Below are positions 1 through 12,236 of a stretch of DNA of 64,000 nt, in pieces. The position numbers and the translations under genes were made by a program. The notes beneath the pieces are model-generated. The model saw nothing but the letters and a program-made list of their open reading frames with translations. It ran no database searches and was not told the origin of the DNA. Numbering within the stretch: the stretch's first letter is position 1; the number at the start of each line of letters is the position of its first letter. Origin of the DNA: Osmia lignaria lignaria (lineage: Eukaryota > Arthropoda > Insecta > Hymenoptera > Megachilidae); the NCBI RefSeq assembly GCF_051020975.1, contig NW_027478170.1, positions 2,914,001 to 2,978,000 on the forward strand, written 5' to 3'.

Positions 1-26
1 TAGCTCGCTTCGTTTCCGAGATATTT

Positions 27-166
27 GCAGATATATCTCAAGGGAAGGGGCCTGACGGACATATTTCGAGATATTTCTTCTTCTTGTTGTTCTTCTTCTG
101 CACAGCTAAGCTGGAAGTGGCATTTACAGCTCGCAATAGTGCAGAGTTATCTCAAAGAAAGGGGCC
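27..166 (+). repeat. Internal direct repeat within the monomer (27-52 and 141-166)
   Basis: The segment GCAGATATATCTCAAGGG followed by AAGGGGCC (27-52) matches GCAGAGTTATCTCAAAGA followed by AAGGGGCC (141-166) at 22 of 26 positions, 114 bp apart. The shared heptamer AGCTCGC lies upstream of each (2-8 and 128-134), and there the spacing is 126 bp, implying a 12-bp indel. Together these suggest that the monomer contains an old partial duplication of about 115-125 bp. The offset is a multiple of 3, so it also appears within the 74-codon frame (YLKGRG and YLKERG). Confidence 0.75.
75..99 (+). repeat. Pyrimidine-rich TTC/TTG trinucleotide tract
   Basis: A 25-base stretch consists of TTC and TTG triplets with no purine except the two G of TTGTTG. 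It recurs in every monomer with small variants: TTCTTCC in the CAGCTCAAAGG-type monomers, a shifted G in copies such as the one starting at 8051, and TTCGTG in the two copies starting at 55064 and 56675. Length stays constant, so it is not behaving as an expanding microsatellite here. Confidence 0.85.
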
Positions 167-226
167 ACGGTGTTTCTGTATCTCTATTATGTTGGTGCGG
201 CTTCGGAGCTTTTAAATATCTTGATA

Positions 227-345
227 TATCTCGAGAACTACGCATCTGATCAAAAAATATCATAGAACATAAAAAGTAGGAAACTTAATTCTCTACAAAA
301 AAGGTCTGTTAACATTTTGCCATAGCTCGCTTGGTTTCCGAGATA
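227..345. repeat. 119-bp imperfect inverted repeat spanning the monomer junction
   Basis: Seen in the sequence: pairing monomer bases 227-243 with bases 7-23 of the next copy gives arms TATCTCGAGAACTACGC and GCTTCGTTTCCGAGATA. About 13 of 17 positions are Watson-Crick in this copy and 14 of 17 in monomers reading TATCTCGAAAACTACGC. The inner arms GTAGGAAA and TTCTCTAC (276-283 and 289-296) share the same centre, base 286. So does a middle patch, AAAAAT against CATTTT region with GAAC against GGTC. Several nested dyads on one centre are unlikely by chance. In this particular window copy the right arm carries one extra change, TTGG for TTCG, at base 333. The structure recurs at nearly every junction. 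Function is unknown; it may be a relic of a hairpin-forming element. Confidence 0.7.
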
Positions 346-3186
346 TTTGCAGATTTATCTCAAGGGAAGGGGCCTGACGGACATATTTCGAGATATTTCT
401 TCTTCTTGTTGTTCTTCTTCTGCACAGATAAGCTGGAAGTGGCATTTGCGGCTCGCACTAGTGCAGAGTTATCTCAAAGAACGGGGCCACGGTGTTTCTG
501 TATTTCTATTATGTTGGTGCGGCTTCGGAACTTTTAAATATCTCGATATATCTCGAAAACTACGCTTCTGATCAAAAAATATCATAGAACATAAATTGTA
601 GGAAAGATAATTCTCTACAAAAAACGTCTCTTAACATTTTGCCATAGCTCGCTTCGTTTCCGAGATATTTGCAGATTCAGCTCAAAGGAACGGGCCTGAC
701 GGACATATTTCGAGATACTTCTTCTTCTTGTTGTTCTTCCTCTGCACAGCTAAGCTGGAAGTGGCATTTGCAGCTCGCAATAGTGCAGAGTTATCTCAAA
801 GAAAGGGGCCACGGTGTTTCTGTATCTCTATTATGTTGGTGCGGCTTCGGAACTTTTAAATATCTTGATATATCTCGAGAAATACGCATCTGATCAAAAA
901 ATATCATAGAACACAAAAAGTAGGAAACTTAATTCTCTACAAAAAAGGTCTCTTAACATTTTGCCATAGCTCGCTTCGTTTCCCAGATATTTGCAGATTT
1001 ATCTCAAGGGAAGGGGCCTGACGGACATATTTCGAGATATTTCTTCTTCTTGTTGTTCTTCTTCTGCACAGCTAAGCTGGAAGTGGCATTTACAGCTCGC
1101 AATAGTGCAGAGTTATCTCAAAGAAAGGGGCCACGGTGCTTCTGTATCTCTATTATGTTGGTGCGGCTTCGGAACTTTTAAATATCTCGATATATCTCGA
1201 AAACTACGCTTCTGATAAAAAAATATCATAGAACATAAATTGTAGGAAAGATAATTCTCTACAAAAAAGGTCTGTGAACATTTTGCCATAGCTCGCTTCG
1301 TTTCCGAGATATTTGCAGATATATCTCAAGGGAAGGGGCCTGACGGACATATTTCGAGATATTTCTTCTTCTTGTTGTTATTCTTCTGCACAGCTAAGCT
1401 GGAAGTGGCATTTGCGGCTCGCACTAGTGCAGAGTTATCTCAAAGAAAGGGGCCACGGTGTTTCTGTATCCCTATTATGTTGGTGCGGCTTCGGAACTTT
1501 TAAATATCTCGATATATCTCGAAAACTACGCTTCTGATCAAAAAATATCATAGAACATAAATTGTAGGAAACATAATTCTCTACAAAAAACGTCTCTTAA
1601 CATTTTGCCATAGCTCGCTTCGTTTCCGAGATATTTGCAGATTCAGCTCAAAGGAACTGGCCTGACGGACATATTTCGAGATATTTCTTCTTCTTGTTGT
1701 TCTTCCTCTGCACAGCTAAGCTGGAAGTGGCATTTGCAGCTCGCAATAGTGCAGAGTTATCTCAAAGAAAGGGGCCACGGTGTTTCTGTATCTCTATTAT
1801 GTTGGTGCGGCTTCGGAACTTTTAAATAACTTGATATATCTCGAGAACTACGCATCTGATCAAAAAATGTCATAGAACATAAAAAGTAGGAAACTTAATT
1901 CTCTACAAAAAAGTTCTCCTAACATTTTGCCATAGCTCGCTTCGTTTCCGAGATATGTGCAGATTTATCTCAAGGGAAGGGGCCTGACGGACATATTTCG
2001 AGATATTTCTTCTTCTTGTTGTTCTTCTTCTGCACAGCTAAGCTGGAAGTGGCACTTACAGCTCGCAATAGTGCAGAGTTATCTCAAAGAAAGGGGCCAC
2101 GGTGTTTCTGTATCTCTATTATGTTGGTGCGGCTTCGGAACTTTTAAATATCTTGATATATCTCGAGAACTACGCATCTGATCAAAAAATATCATAGAAC
2201 ATAAAAAGTAGGAAACTTAATTCTCTACAAAAGAGGTCTCTTAACATTTTGCCATAGCTCGCTTCGTTTCCGAGATATTTGCAGATGTATCTCAAGGGAA
2301 GGGGCCTAACGGACATATTTCGAGATATTTCTTCTTCTTGTTGTTCTTCTTCTGCACAGCTAAACTGGAAGTGGCATTTCCAGCTCGCAATAGTGCAGAG
2401 TTATCTCAAAGAGAGGGGCCACGGTGTTTCTGTATCTCTATTATGTTGGTGCGGCTTCGGAACTTTTAAATATCTCGATGTATCTCGAAAACTACGCTTC
2501 TGATCAAAAAATATCATACAACATAAATTGTAGGAAACATAATTCTCTACAAAAAAGGTCTCTTAACATTTTGCCATAGCTCGCTTCGTTTCCGAGATAT
2601 TTGCAGATATATCTCAAGGGAAGGGGCCTGACGGACATATTTCGAGATATTTCTTCTTCTTGTTGTTCTTCTTCTGCACAGCAAAGCTGGAAGTGGCATT
2701 TACAGCTCGCAATAGTGCAGAGTTATCTCAAAGAAAGGGGCCACGGTGTTTCTGTATCTCTATTATGTTGGTGCGGCTTCGGAACTTTTAAATATCTCGA
2801 TGTATCTCGAAAACTACGCTTCTGATCAAAAAATATCATAGAACATAAATTGTAGGAAACATAATTCTCTACAAAAAATGTCTCTTAACATTTTGCCATA
2901 GCTCGCTTCGTTTCCGAGATATTTGCAGATTCAGCTCAAAGGAACTGGCCTGACGGACATATTTCGAGATATTTCTTCTTCTTGTTGTTCTTCCTCTGCA
3001 CAGCTAAGCTGGAAGTGGCATTTGCTGCTCGCAATAGTGCAGAGTTATCTCAAAGAAAGGGGCCACGGTGTTTCTGTATCTCTATTATGTTGGTGCGGCT
3101 TCGGAACTTTTAAATATCTTAATATATCTCGAGAACTACGCATCTGATCAAAAAATATCATAGAACATAAAAAGTAGGAAACTTAA

Positions 3187-4437
3187 TTCTCTACAAAAAA
3201 GGTCTCTTCACATTTTGCCATAGCTCGCTTCGTTTCCGAGATATTTGCAGATTTATCTCAAGGGAAGGGGCCTGACGGACATATTTCGAGATATTTCTTC
3301 TTCTTGTTGTTCTTCTTCTGCACAGCTAAGCTGGAAGTGGCATTTGCGGCTCGCACTAGTGCAGAGTTATCTCAAAGAAAGGGGCCACGGTGTTTCTGTA
3401 TCTCTATTATGTTGGTGCGGCTTCGGAACTTTTAAATATCTCGATATATCTCGAAAACTACGCTTCTGATCAAAAAATATCATAGAGCATAAATTGTAGG
3501 AAACAGAATTCTCTACAAAAAAGGTCTCTTAACATTTTGCCATAGCTCGCTTCGTTTCCGAGATATTTGCAGATATATCTCAAGGGAAGGGGCCTGACGG
3601 ACATATTTCGAGATATTTCTTCTTCTTGTTGTTCTTCTTCTGCACAGCTAAGCTGGAAGTGGCATTTGCGGCTCGCACTAGTGCAGAGTTATCTCAAAGA
3701 AAGGGGCCACGGTGTTTCTGTATCTCTATTATGTTGGTGCGGCTTCGGAACTTTTAAATATCTCGATGTATCTCGAAAACTACGCTTCTGATCAAAAAAT
3801 ATCATAGAACATAAATTGTAGGAAACATAATGCTCTACAAAAAAGGTCTCTGAACATTTTGCCATAGCTCGCTTCGTTTCCGAGGTATTTGCAGATATAT
3901 CTCAAGGGAAGGGGCCTGACGGACATATTTCGAGATATTTCTTCTTCTTGTTGTTCTTCTTCTGCACAGCTAAGCTGGAGGTGGCATTTACAGCTCGCAA
4001 TAGTGCAGAGTTATCTCAAAGAAAGGAGCCACGGTGTTTCTGTATCTCTATTATGTTGGTGCGGCTTCGGAACTTTTAAATATCTTGATATATCTCGAGA
4101 ACTACGCATCTGATCAAAAAATATCATGGAAGATAAAAAGTAGGAAACTTAATTCTCTACAAAAAAGGTCTCTTAACATTTTGCCATAGCTCGCTTCGTT
4201 TCCGAGATATTTGCAGATTTATCTCAAGGGAAGGGGCCTGACGGACATATTTCGAGATATTTCTTCTTCTTGTTGTTCTTCTTCTGCACAGCTAAGCTGG
4301 AAGTGGCATTTGCGGCTCGCACTAGTGCAGAGTTATCTCAAAGAAAGGGGCCACGGTGTTTCTGTATCTCTATTATGTTGGTGCGGCTTCGGAACTTTTA
4401 AATATCTCGATGTATCTCGAAAACTACGCTTCTGATC
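3187..4437 (+). repeat. Duplicated 1.25-kb segment, left copy (partner at 12847-14097)
   Basis: Four monomer-equivalents share private variants with a segment exactly 9660 bp (30 monomers) to the right: TCTCTTCACATTTT, AATGCTCTAC, TCTCTGAACATT, CGAGGTATTT, CTGGAGGTGG, AAAGGAGCC and ATCATGGAAGAT. I noticed no difference between the two copies. Flanking monomers do not match at this offset. Confidence 0.85.
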
Positions 4438-6440
4438 AAAAAATATCATAGAACATAAATTGTAGGAAACATAATTCTCTACAAAAAAGGTCTCTTAACA
4501 TTTTGCCATAGCTCGCTTCGTTTCCGAGATATTTGCAGATATATCTCAAGGGAAGGGGCCTGACGGACATATTTCGAGATATTTCTTCTTCTTGTTGTTC
4601 TTCTTCTGCACAGCTAAGCTGGAAGTGGCATTTGCGGCTCGCACTAGTGCAGAGTTATCTCAAAGAAAGGGGCCACGGTGTTTCTGTATCCCTATTATGT
4701 TGGTGCGGCTTCGGAACTTTTAAATATCTCGATATATCTCGAAAACTACGCTTCTGATCAAAAAATATCATAGAACATAAATTGTAGGAAACATAATTCT
4801 CTACAAAAAAGGTCTCTTAACATTTTGCCATAGCTCGCTTCGTTTCCGAGATATTTGCAGATATATCTCAAGGGAAGGGGCCTGACGGACATATTTCGAG
4901 ATATTTCTTCTTCTTGTTCTTCTTCTTCTGCACAGCTAAGCTGGAAGTGGCATTTCCAGCTCGCAATAGTGCAGAGTTATCTCAAAGAGAGGGGCCACGG
5001 TGTTTCTGCATCTCTATTATGTTGGTGCGGCTTCGGAACTTTTAAATATCTTGATATATCTCGAGAACTACGCATCTGATCAAAAAATATCATAGAAGAT
5101 AAAAAGTAGGAAGCTTAATTCTCTACAAAAAAGGTCTCTTAACATTTTGCCATAGCTCGCTTCGTTTCCGAGATATTTGCAGATTTATCTCAAGGGAAGG
5201 GGCCTGACGGACATATTTCGAGATATTTCTTCTTCTTGTTGTTCTTCTTCTGCACAGCTAAGCTGGAAGTGGCATTTGCGGCTCGCACTAGTGCAGAGTT
5301 ATCTCAAAGAAAGGGGCCACGGTGTTTCTGTATCTGTATTATGTTGGTGCGGCTTCGGAACTTTTAAATATCTCGATGTATCTCGAAAAGTACGCTTCTG
5401 ATCAAAAAATATCATAGAACATAAATTGTAGGAAACATAATTCTCTACAAAAAAGGTCTCTTAACATTTTGCCATAGCTCGCTTCGTTTCCGAGATATTT
5501 GCAGATATATCTCAAGGGAAGGGGCCTGACGGACATATTTCGAGATATTTCTTCTTCTTGTTGTTCTTCTTCTGCACAGCTAAGCTGGAAGTGGCATTTG
5601 CGGCTCGCACTAGTGCAGAGTTATCTCAAAGAAAGGGGCCACGGTGTTTCTGTATCCCTATTATGTTGGTGCGGCTTCGGAACTTTTAAATATCTCGATA
5701 TATCTCGAAAACTACGCTTCTGATCAAAAAATATCATAGAACATAAATTGTAGGAAACATAATTCTCTACAAAAAAGGTCTCTTAAAATTTTGCCATAGC
5801 TCGCTTCGTTTCCGAGATATTTGCAGATATATCTCAAGGGAAGGGGCCTGACGGACATATTTCGAGATATTTCTTCTTCTTGTTGTTCTTCTTCTGCACA
5901 GCTAAGCTGGAAGTGGCATTTCCAGCTCGCAATAGTGCAGAGTTATCTCAAAGAGAGGGGCCACGGTGTTTCTGCATCTCTATTATGTTGGTGCGGCTTC
6001 GGAACTTTTAAATATCTTGATATATCTCGAGAACTACGCATCTGATCAAAAAAGATCATAGAAGATAAAAAGTAGGAAGCTTAATTCTCTACAAAAAAGG
6101 TCTCTTAACATTTTGCCATAGCTCGCTTCGTTTCCGAGATATTTGCAGATTTATCTCAAGGGAAGGGGCCTGACGGACATATTTCGAGATATTTCTTCTT
6201 CTTGTTGTTCTTCTTCTGCACAGCTAAGCTGGAAGTGGCATTTGCGGCTCGCACTAGTGCAGAGTTATCTCAAAGAAAGGGGCCACGGTGTTTCTGTATC
6301 TCTATTATGTTGGTGCGGCTTCGGAACTTTTAAATATCTCGATGTATCTCGAAAAGTACGCTTCTGATCAAAAAATATCATAGAACATAAATTGTAGGAA
6401 ACATAATTCTCTACAAAAAAGGTCTCTTAACATTTTGCCA
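4187..6440 (+). repeat. Trimeric higher-order repeat, about 2.3 copies of 966 bp
   Basis: The monomers starting 4187, 4509 and 4831 are matched by those starting 5153, 5475 and 5797; the one starting 6119 begins a third copy. Shared private variants prove the register: TTTCTGCATCTC near 5005 and 5971, GAAGCTTAATTC near 5111 and 6077, and AAAAGTACGC near 5397 and 6363. Small differences (TTGTTCTTC at 4916 against TTGTTGTTC, TATCTGTATT at 5333) arose after duplication. Confidence 0.75.
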
Positions 6441-8694
6441 TAGCTCGCTTCGTTTCCGAGATATTTGCAGATATATCTCAAGGGAAGGGGCCTGACGGAC
6501 ATATTTCGAGATATTTCTTCTTCTTGTTGTTCTTCTTCTGCACAGCTAAGCTGGAAGTGGCATTTACAGCTCGCAATAGTGCAGAGTTATCTCAAAGAAA
6601 GGGGCCACGGTGTTTCTGTATCTCTATTATGTAGGTGCGGCTTCGGAACTTTTAAATATCTTGATATATCTCGAGAACTACGCATTTAATCAAAAAATAT
6701 CATAGAACATAAAAAGTAGGAAACTTAATTCTCTACAAAAAAGGTCTCTTAACATTTTGCCATAGCTCGCTTCGTTTCCGAGATATTTGCAGATTTATCT
6801 CAAGGGAAGGGGCCTGACGGACATATTTCGAGATATTTCTTCTTCTTGTTGTTCTTCTTCTGCACAGCTAAGCTGGAAGTGGCATTTGCGGCTCGCACTA
6901 GTAGAGAGTTATCTCAAAGAAAGGGGCCACGGTGTTTCTGTATCCCTATTATGTTGGTGCGGCTTCGGAACTTTTAAATATCTCGATATATCTCGAAAAC
7001 TACGCTTCTGATCAAAAAATATCATAGAACATAAATTGTAGGAAACATAATTCTCTACAAAAAATGTCTCTCAACATTTTGCCATAGCTCGCTTCGTTTC
7101 CGAGATATTTGCAGATTTATCTCAAGGGAAGGGGCCTAACGGACATATTTCGAGATATTTCTTCTTCTTGTTGTTCTTCTTCTGCACAGCTAAACTGGAA
7201 GTGGCATTTCCAGCTCGCAATAGTGCAGAGTTATCTCAACGAGAGGGGCCACGGTGTTTCTGTATCTCTATTATGTTGGTGCGGCTTCGGAACTTTTAAA
7301 TATCTTGATATATCTCGAGAACTACGCATCTGATCAAAAAATATCATAGAAGATAAAAAGTAGGAAGCTTAATTCTCTACAAAAAAGGTCTCTTAACATT
7401 TTGCCATAGCTCGCTTCGTTTCCGAGATATTTGCAGATTTATCTCAAGGGAAGGGGCCTGACGGACATATTTCGAGATATTTCTTCTTCTTGTTGTTCTT
7501 CTTCTGCACAGCTAAGCTGGAAGTGGCATTTGCGGCTCGCACTAGTGCAGAGTTATCTCAAAGAAAGGGGCCACGGTGTTTCTGTATCTCTATTATGTTG
7601 GTGCGGCTTCGGAACTTTTAAATATCTCGATGTATCTCGAAAACTACGCTTCTGATCAAAAAATATCATAGAACATAAATTGTAGGAAACGTAATTCTCT
7701 ACAAAAAAGGTCTCTTAACATTTTGCCATAGCTCGCTTCGTTTCCGAGATATTTGCAGATATATCTCAAGGGAAGGGGCCTGACGGACATATTTCGAGAT
7801 ATTTCTTCTTCTTGTTGTTCTTCTTCTGCACAGCTAAGCTGGAAGTGGCATTTGCGGCTCGCACTAGTGCAGAGTTATCTCAAAGAAAGGGGCCACGGTG
7901 TTTCTGTATCCCTATTATGTTGGTGCGGCTTCGGAACTTTTAAATATCTCGATATATCTCGAAAACTACGCTTCTGATCAAAAAATATCATAGAACATAA
8001 ATTGTAGGAAACATAATTCTCTACAAAAAACGTCTCTTAACATTTTGCCATAGCTCGCTTCGTTTCCGAGATATTTGCAGATTCATCTCAAAGGAACTGG
8101 CCTGACGGACATATTTCGAGATATTTCTTCTTCTTCTTGTTCTTCCTCTGCACAGCTAAGCTGGAAGTGGCATTTGCAGCTCGCAATAGTGCAGAGTTAT
8201 CTCAAAGAAAGGGGCCACGGCGTTTCTGTATCTCTATTATGTTCGTGCGGCTTCGGAACTTTTAAATATCTTGATATATCTCGAGAACTACGCATCTGAT
8301 CAAAAAATATCATAGAACATAAAAAGTAGGAAACTTAATTCTCTACAAAAAAGGTCTCTTAACATTTTGCCATAGCTCGCTTCGTTTCCGAGATATTTGC
8401 AGATTTATCTCAAGGGAAGGGGCCTGACGGACATATTTCGAGATATTTCTTCTTCTTGTTGTTCTTCTTCTGCACAGCTAAGCTGGAAGTGGCATTTGCG
8501 GCTCGCACTAGTGCAGAGTTATCTGAAAGAAAGGGGCCACGCTGTTTCTGTATCTCTATTATGTTGGTGCGGCTTCGGAACTTTTAAATATCTCGATGTA
8601 TCTCGAAAACTACGCTTCTGACCAAAAAATATCATAGAACATAAATTGTAGGAAACATAATTCTCTACAAAAAACGTCTCTTAACATTTTGCCA

Positions 8695-9306
8695 TAGCTC
8701 GCTTCGTTTCCGAGATATTTGCAGATATATCTCAAGGGAAGGGGCCTGACGGACATATTTCGAGATATTTCTTCTTCTTGTTGTTCTTCTTCTGCACAGC
8801 TAAACTGGAAGTGGCATTTCCAGCTCGCAATAGTGCAGAGTTATCTCAAAGAGAGGGGCCACGGTGTTTCTGTATCTCTATTATGTTGGTGCGGCATCGG
8901 AACTTTTAGATATCTTGATATATCTCGAGAACTACGCATCTGATCAAAAAATATCATAGAAGATAAAAAGTAGGAAACTTAATTCTCTACAAAAAAGGTC
9001 TCTTAACATTTTGCCATAGCTCGCTTCGTTTCCGAGATATTTGCAGATTTATCTCAAGGGAAGGGGCCTGACGGACATATTTCGAGATATTTCTTCTTCT
9101 TGTTGTTCTTCTTCTGCACAGCTAAGCTGGAAGTGGCATTTGCGGCTCGCACTAGTGCAGAGTTATCTCAAAGAAAGGGGCCACGGTGTTTCTGTATCTC
9201 TATTATGTTGGTGCGGCTTCGGAACTTTTAAATATCTAGATATATCTCGAGAACTACGCTTCTGATCAAAAAATATTATAGAGCATAAATTGTAGGAAAC
9301 AGAATT
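8695..9306 (+). repeat. Duplicated two-monomer segment, left copy (partner near 12237-12848)
   Basis: Private variants GCGGCATCGG at 8891, CTAGATATATC near 9236 and AAATATTATAGAGC near 9269 recur 3542 bp (11 monomers) to the right. One base near the TTTAGATATC stretch differs between the copies (TTTTAGA at 8903, TTTAAGA at 12445). Confidence 0.75.
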
Positions 9307-9903
9307 CTCTACAAAAAAGGTCTCTTAACATTTTGCCATAGCTCGCTTCGTTTCCGAGATATTTGCAGATATATCTCAAGGGAAGGGGCCTGACGGACAT
9401 ATTTCGAGATATTTCTTCTTCTTGTTGTTCTTCTTCTGCACAGCTAAGCTGGAAGTGGCATTTGCGGCTCGCACTAGTGCAGAGTTATCTCAAAGAAAGG
9501 GGCCACGGTGTTTCTGTATCTCTATTATGTTGGTGCGGCTTCGGAACTTTTAAATATCTCTATGTATCTCGAAAACTACGCTTCTGATCAAAAAATATCA
9601 TAGAACATAAATTGTAGGAAACATAATTCTCTACAAAAAAGGTCTCTTAACATTTTGCCATAGCTCGCTTCGTTTCCGAGATATTTGCAGATTTATCTCA
9701 AGGGAAGGGGCCTGACGGACATATTTCGAGATATTTCTTCTTCTTGTTGTTCTTCTTCTGCACAGCTAAGCTGGAAGTGGCATTTGCGGCTCGCACTAGT
9801 GCAGAGTTATCTCAAAGAAAGGGGCCACGGTGTTTCTGTATCTCTATTATGTTGGTGCGGCTTCGGAACTTTTAAATATCTCGATGTATCTCGAAAACTA
9901 CGC

Positions 9904-11040
9904 GTCTGATCACAAAATATCATAGAGCATAAATTGTAGGAAACATAATTCTCTACAAAAAAGGTCTCTTAACATTTTGCCATAGCTCGCTTCGTTTCCG
10001 AGATATTTGCAGATATATCTCAAGGGAAGGGGCCTGACGGACATATTTCGAGATATTTCTTCTTCTTGTTGTTCTTCTTCTGCACAGCTAAGCTGGAAGT
10101 GGCATTTACAGCTCGCAATAGTGCAGAGTTATCTCAAAGAAAGGGGCCACGGTGTTTCTGTATCTCTATTATGTTGGTGCGGCTTCGGAACTTTTAAATA
10201 TCCTGATATATCTCGAGAACTACGCATCTGATCAAAAAATATCATAAAATATAAAAAGTAGGAAACTTAATTCTCTACAAAAAAGGTCTCTTAACATTTT
10301 GCCATAGCTCGCTTCGTTTCCGAGATATTTGCAGATTTATCTCAAGGGACGGGGCCTGACGGACATATTTCGAGATATTTCTTCTTCTTGTTGTTCTTCT
10401 TCTGCACAGCTAAGCTGGAAGTGGCATTTGCGGCTCGCACTAGTGCAGAGTTATCTCAAAGAAAGGGGCCACGGTGTTTCTGTATCCCTATTATGTTGGT
10501 GCGGCTTCGGAACTTTTAAATATCTCGATATATCTCGAAAACTACGCTTCTGATCAAAAAATATCATAGAACATAAATTGTAGGAAACATAATTCTCTAC
10601 AAAAAATGTCTCTTAACATTTTGCCATAGCTCGCTTCGTTTCCGAGATATTTGCAGATTCAGCTCAAAGGAACTGGCCTGACGGACATATTTCGAGATAT
10701 TTCTTCTTCTTGTTGTTCTTCCTCTGCACAGCTAAGCTGGAAGTGGCATTTGCAGCTCGCAATAGTGCAGAGTTATCTCAAAGAAAGGGGCCACGGTGTT
10801 TCTGTATCTCTATTATGTTGGTGCGGCTTCGGAACTTTTAAATATCTCGATGTATCTCGAAAACTACGCTTCTGATCAAAAAATATCATAGAATATAAAT
10901 TGTAGGAAACAGAATTCTCTACAAAAAAGGTCTCTTAACATTTTGCCATAGCTCGCTTCGTTTCCGAGATATTTGCAGATATATCTCAAGGGAAGGGGCC
11001 TGACGGACATATTTCGAGATATTTCTTCTTCTTGTTGTTC
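9904..11040 (+). repeat. Duplicated 1.1-kb segment, left copy (partner at about 14090-15226)
   Basis: GATCACAAAATATC near 9908, CATAAAATATAAAAAG near 10243, GGGACGGGG near 10346, and a CAGCTCAAAGG-type 5' half joined to a B' 3' half (monomer starting 10627) all recur 4186 bp (13 monomers) to the right. The copies differ at a few single bases, for example TATCCTGAT near 10200 and TATGTCTATT near 14992. Confidence 0.75.
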
Positions 11041-12236
11041 TTCTTCTGCACAGCTAAGCTGGAAGTGGCATTTGCGGCTCGCACTAGTGCAGAGTTATCT
11101 CAAAGAAAGGGGCCACGGTGTTTCTGTATCTCTATTATGTTGGTGCGGCTTCGGAACTTTTAAATATCTTGATATATCTCGAGAACTACGCATCTGATCA
11201 AAAAATATCATAGAAGATAAAAAGTAGAAAACTTAATTCTCTACAAAAAAGGTCTCTTAACATTTTGCCATAGCTCGCTTCGTTTCCGAGATATTTGCAG
11301 ATTTATCTCAAGGGAAGGGGCCTGACGGACATATTTCGAGATATTTCTTCTTCTTGTTGTTCTTCTTCTGCACAGCTAAGCTGGAAGTGGCATTTACAGC
11401 TCGCAATAGTGCAGAGTTATCTCAAAGAAAGGGGCCACGGTGTTTCTGTATCTCTATTATGTTGGTGCGGCTTCGGAACTTTTAAATATCTTGATATATC
11501 TCGAGAACTACGTATCTGATCAAAAAATATCATAGAAGGTAAAAAGTAGGAAACTTAATTCTCTACAAAAAAGGTCTCTTAACATTTTGCCATAGCTCGC
11601 TTCGTTTCCGAGATATTTGCAGATTTATCTCAAGGGAAGGGGCCTGACGGACATATTTCGAGATATTTCTTCTTCTTGTTGTTCTTCTTCTGCACAGCTA
11701 AACTGGAAGTGGCATTTGCGGCTCGCACTAGTGCAGAGTTATCTCAAAGAAAGGGGCCACGGTGTTTCTGTATCTCTATTATGTTGGTGCGGCTTCGGAA
11801 CTTTTAAATATCTCGATGTATCTCGAAAACTACGCTTCTGATCACAAAATATCATAGAGCATAAATTGTAGGAAACATAATTCTCTACAAAAAAGGTCTC
11901 TTAACATTTTGCCATAGCTCGCTTCGTTTCCGAGATATTTGCAGATATATCTCAAGGGAAGGGGCCTGACGGACATATTTCGAGATATTTCTTCTTCTTG
12001 TTGTTCTTCTTCTGCACAGCTAAGCTGGAAGTGGCATTTGCGGCTCGCACTAGTGCAGAGTTATCTCAAAGAAAGGGGCCACGGTGTTTCTGTATCCCTA
12101 TTATGTTGGTGCGGCTTCGGAACTTTTAAATATCTCGATATATCTCGAAAACTACGCTTCTGATCAAAAAATATCATAGAACATAAATTGTAGGAAACAT
12201 AATTCTCTACAAAAAAGGTCTCTTAACATTTTGTCA

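Larger units (their letters stand above)
25..249 (+). other. Recurrent TTG-started 74-codon open frame, probably non-coding
   Basis: The frame runs from TTG at monomer base 25 to TGA at about base 247. It is intact in roughly 188 of the 198 complete monomers. It contains no ATG, and an in-frame TAG lies eight codons upstream of the TTG, so a conventional eukaryotic start is absent. The predicted product is rich in Ser and Cys (a run SSSCCSSSAQ encoded by the pyrimidine tract) and has no domain I recognise. Variant sites include many amino-acid changes (Y/Q/H at residue 4, S/N at 29, L/F at 34, Q/R at 35, E/K at 71, I/F at 74) as well as silent ones, so I see no sign of purifying selection. 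The open frame is best explained by recent homogenisation of one founder sequence. Confidence 0.8.
1..322 (+). repeat. Reference satellite monomer (first complete copy)
   Basis: This copy defines the monomer coordinates used in the other entries. In order it holds: the landmark and right arm of the junction dyad (1-24), the first copy of a 26-bp internal repeat (27-52), a pyrimidine-rich TTC/TTG tract (75-99), the second copy of the internal repeat (141-166), a G-rich segment GTTGGTGCGGCTTCGG (191-206), an AT-rich palindrome cluster (211-252) and an A-rich tail (251-322). I count 126 G+C in 322 bases (39%). 322 is not a multiple of 3, so no reading frame can run through successive monomers. 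Confidence 0.97.

Noticed and set aside
223..252. Restriction-modification or recombinase site from the palindromes GATATATC, TCTCGAGA and TGATCA
   Set aside because: Short palindromes are common in AT-rich satellites. They vary between A and B monomers and nothing else supports a specific site.
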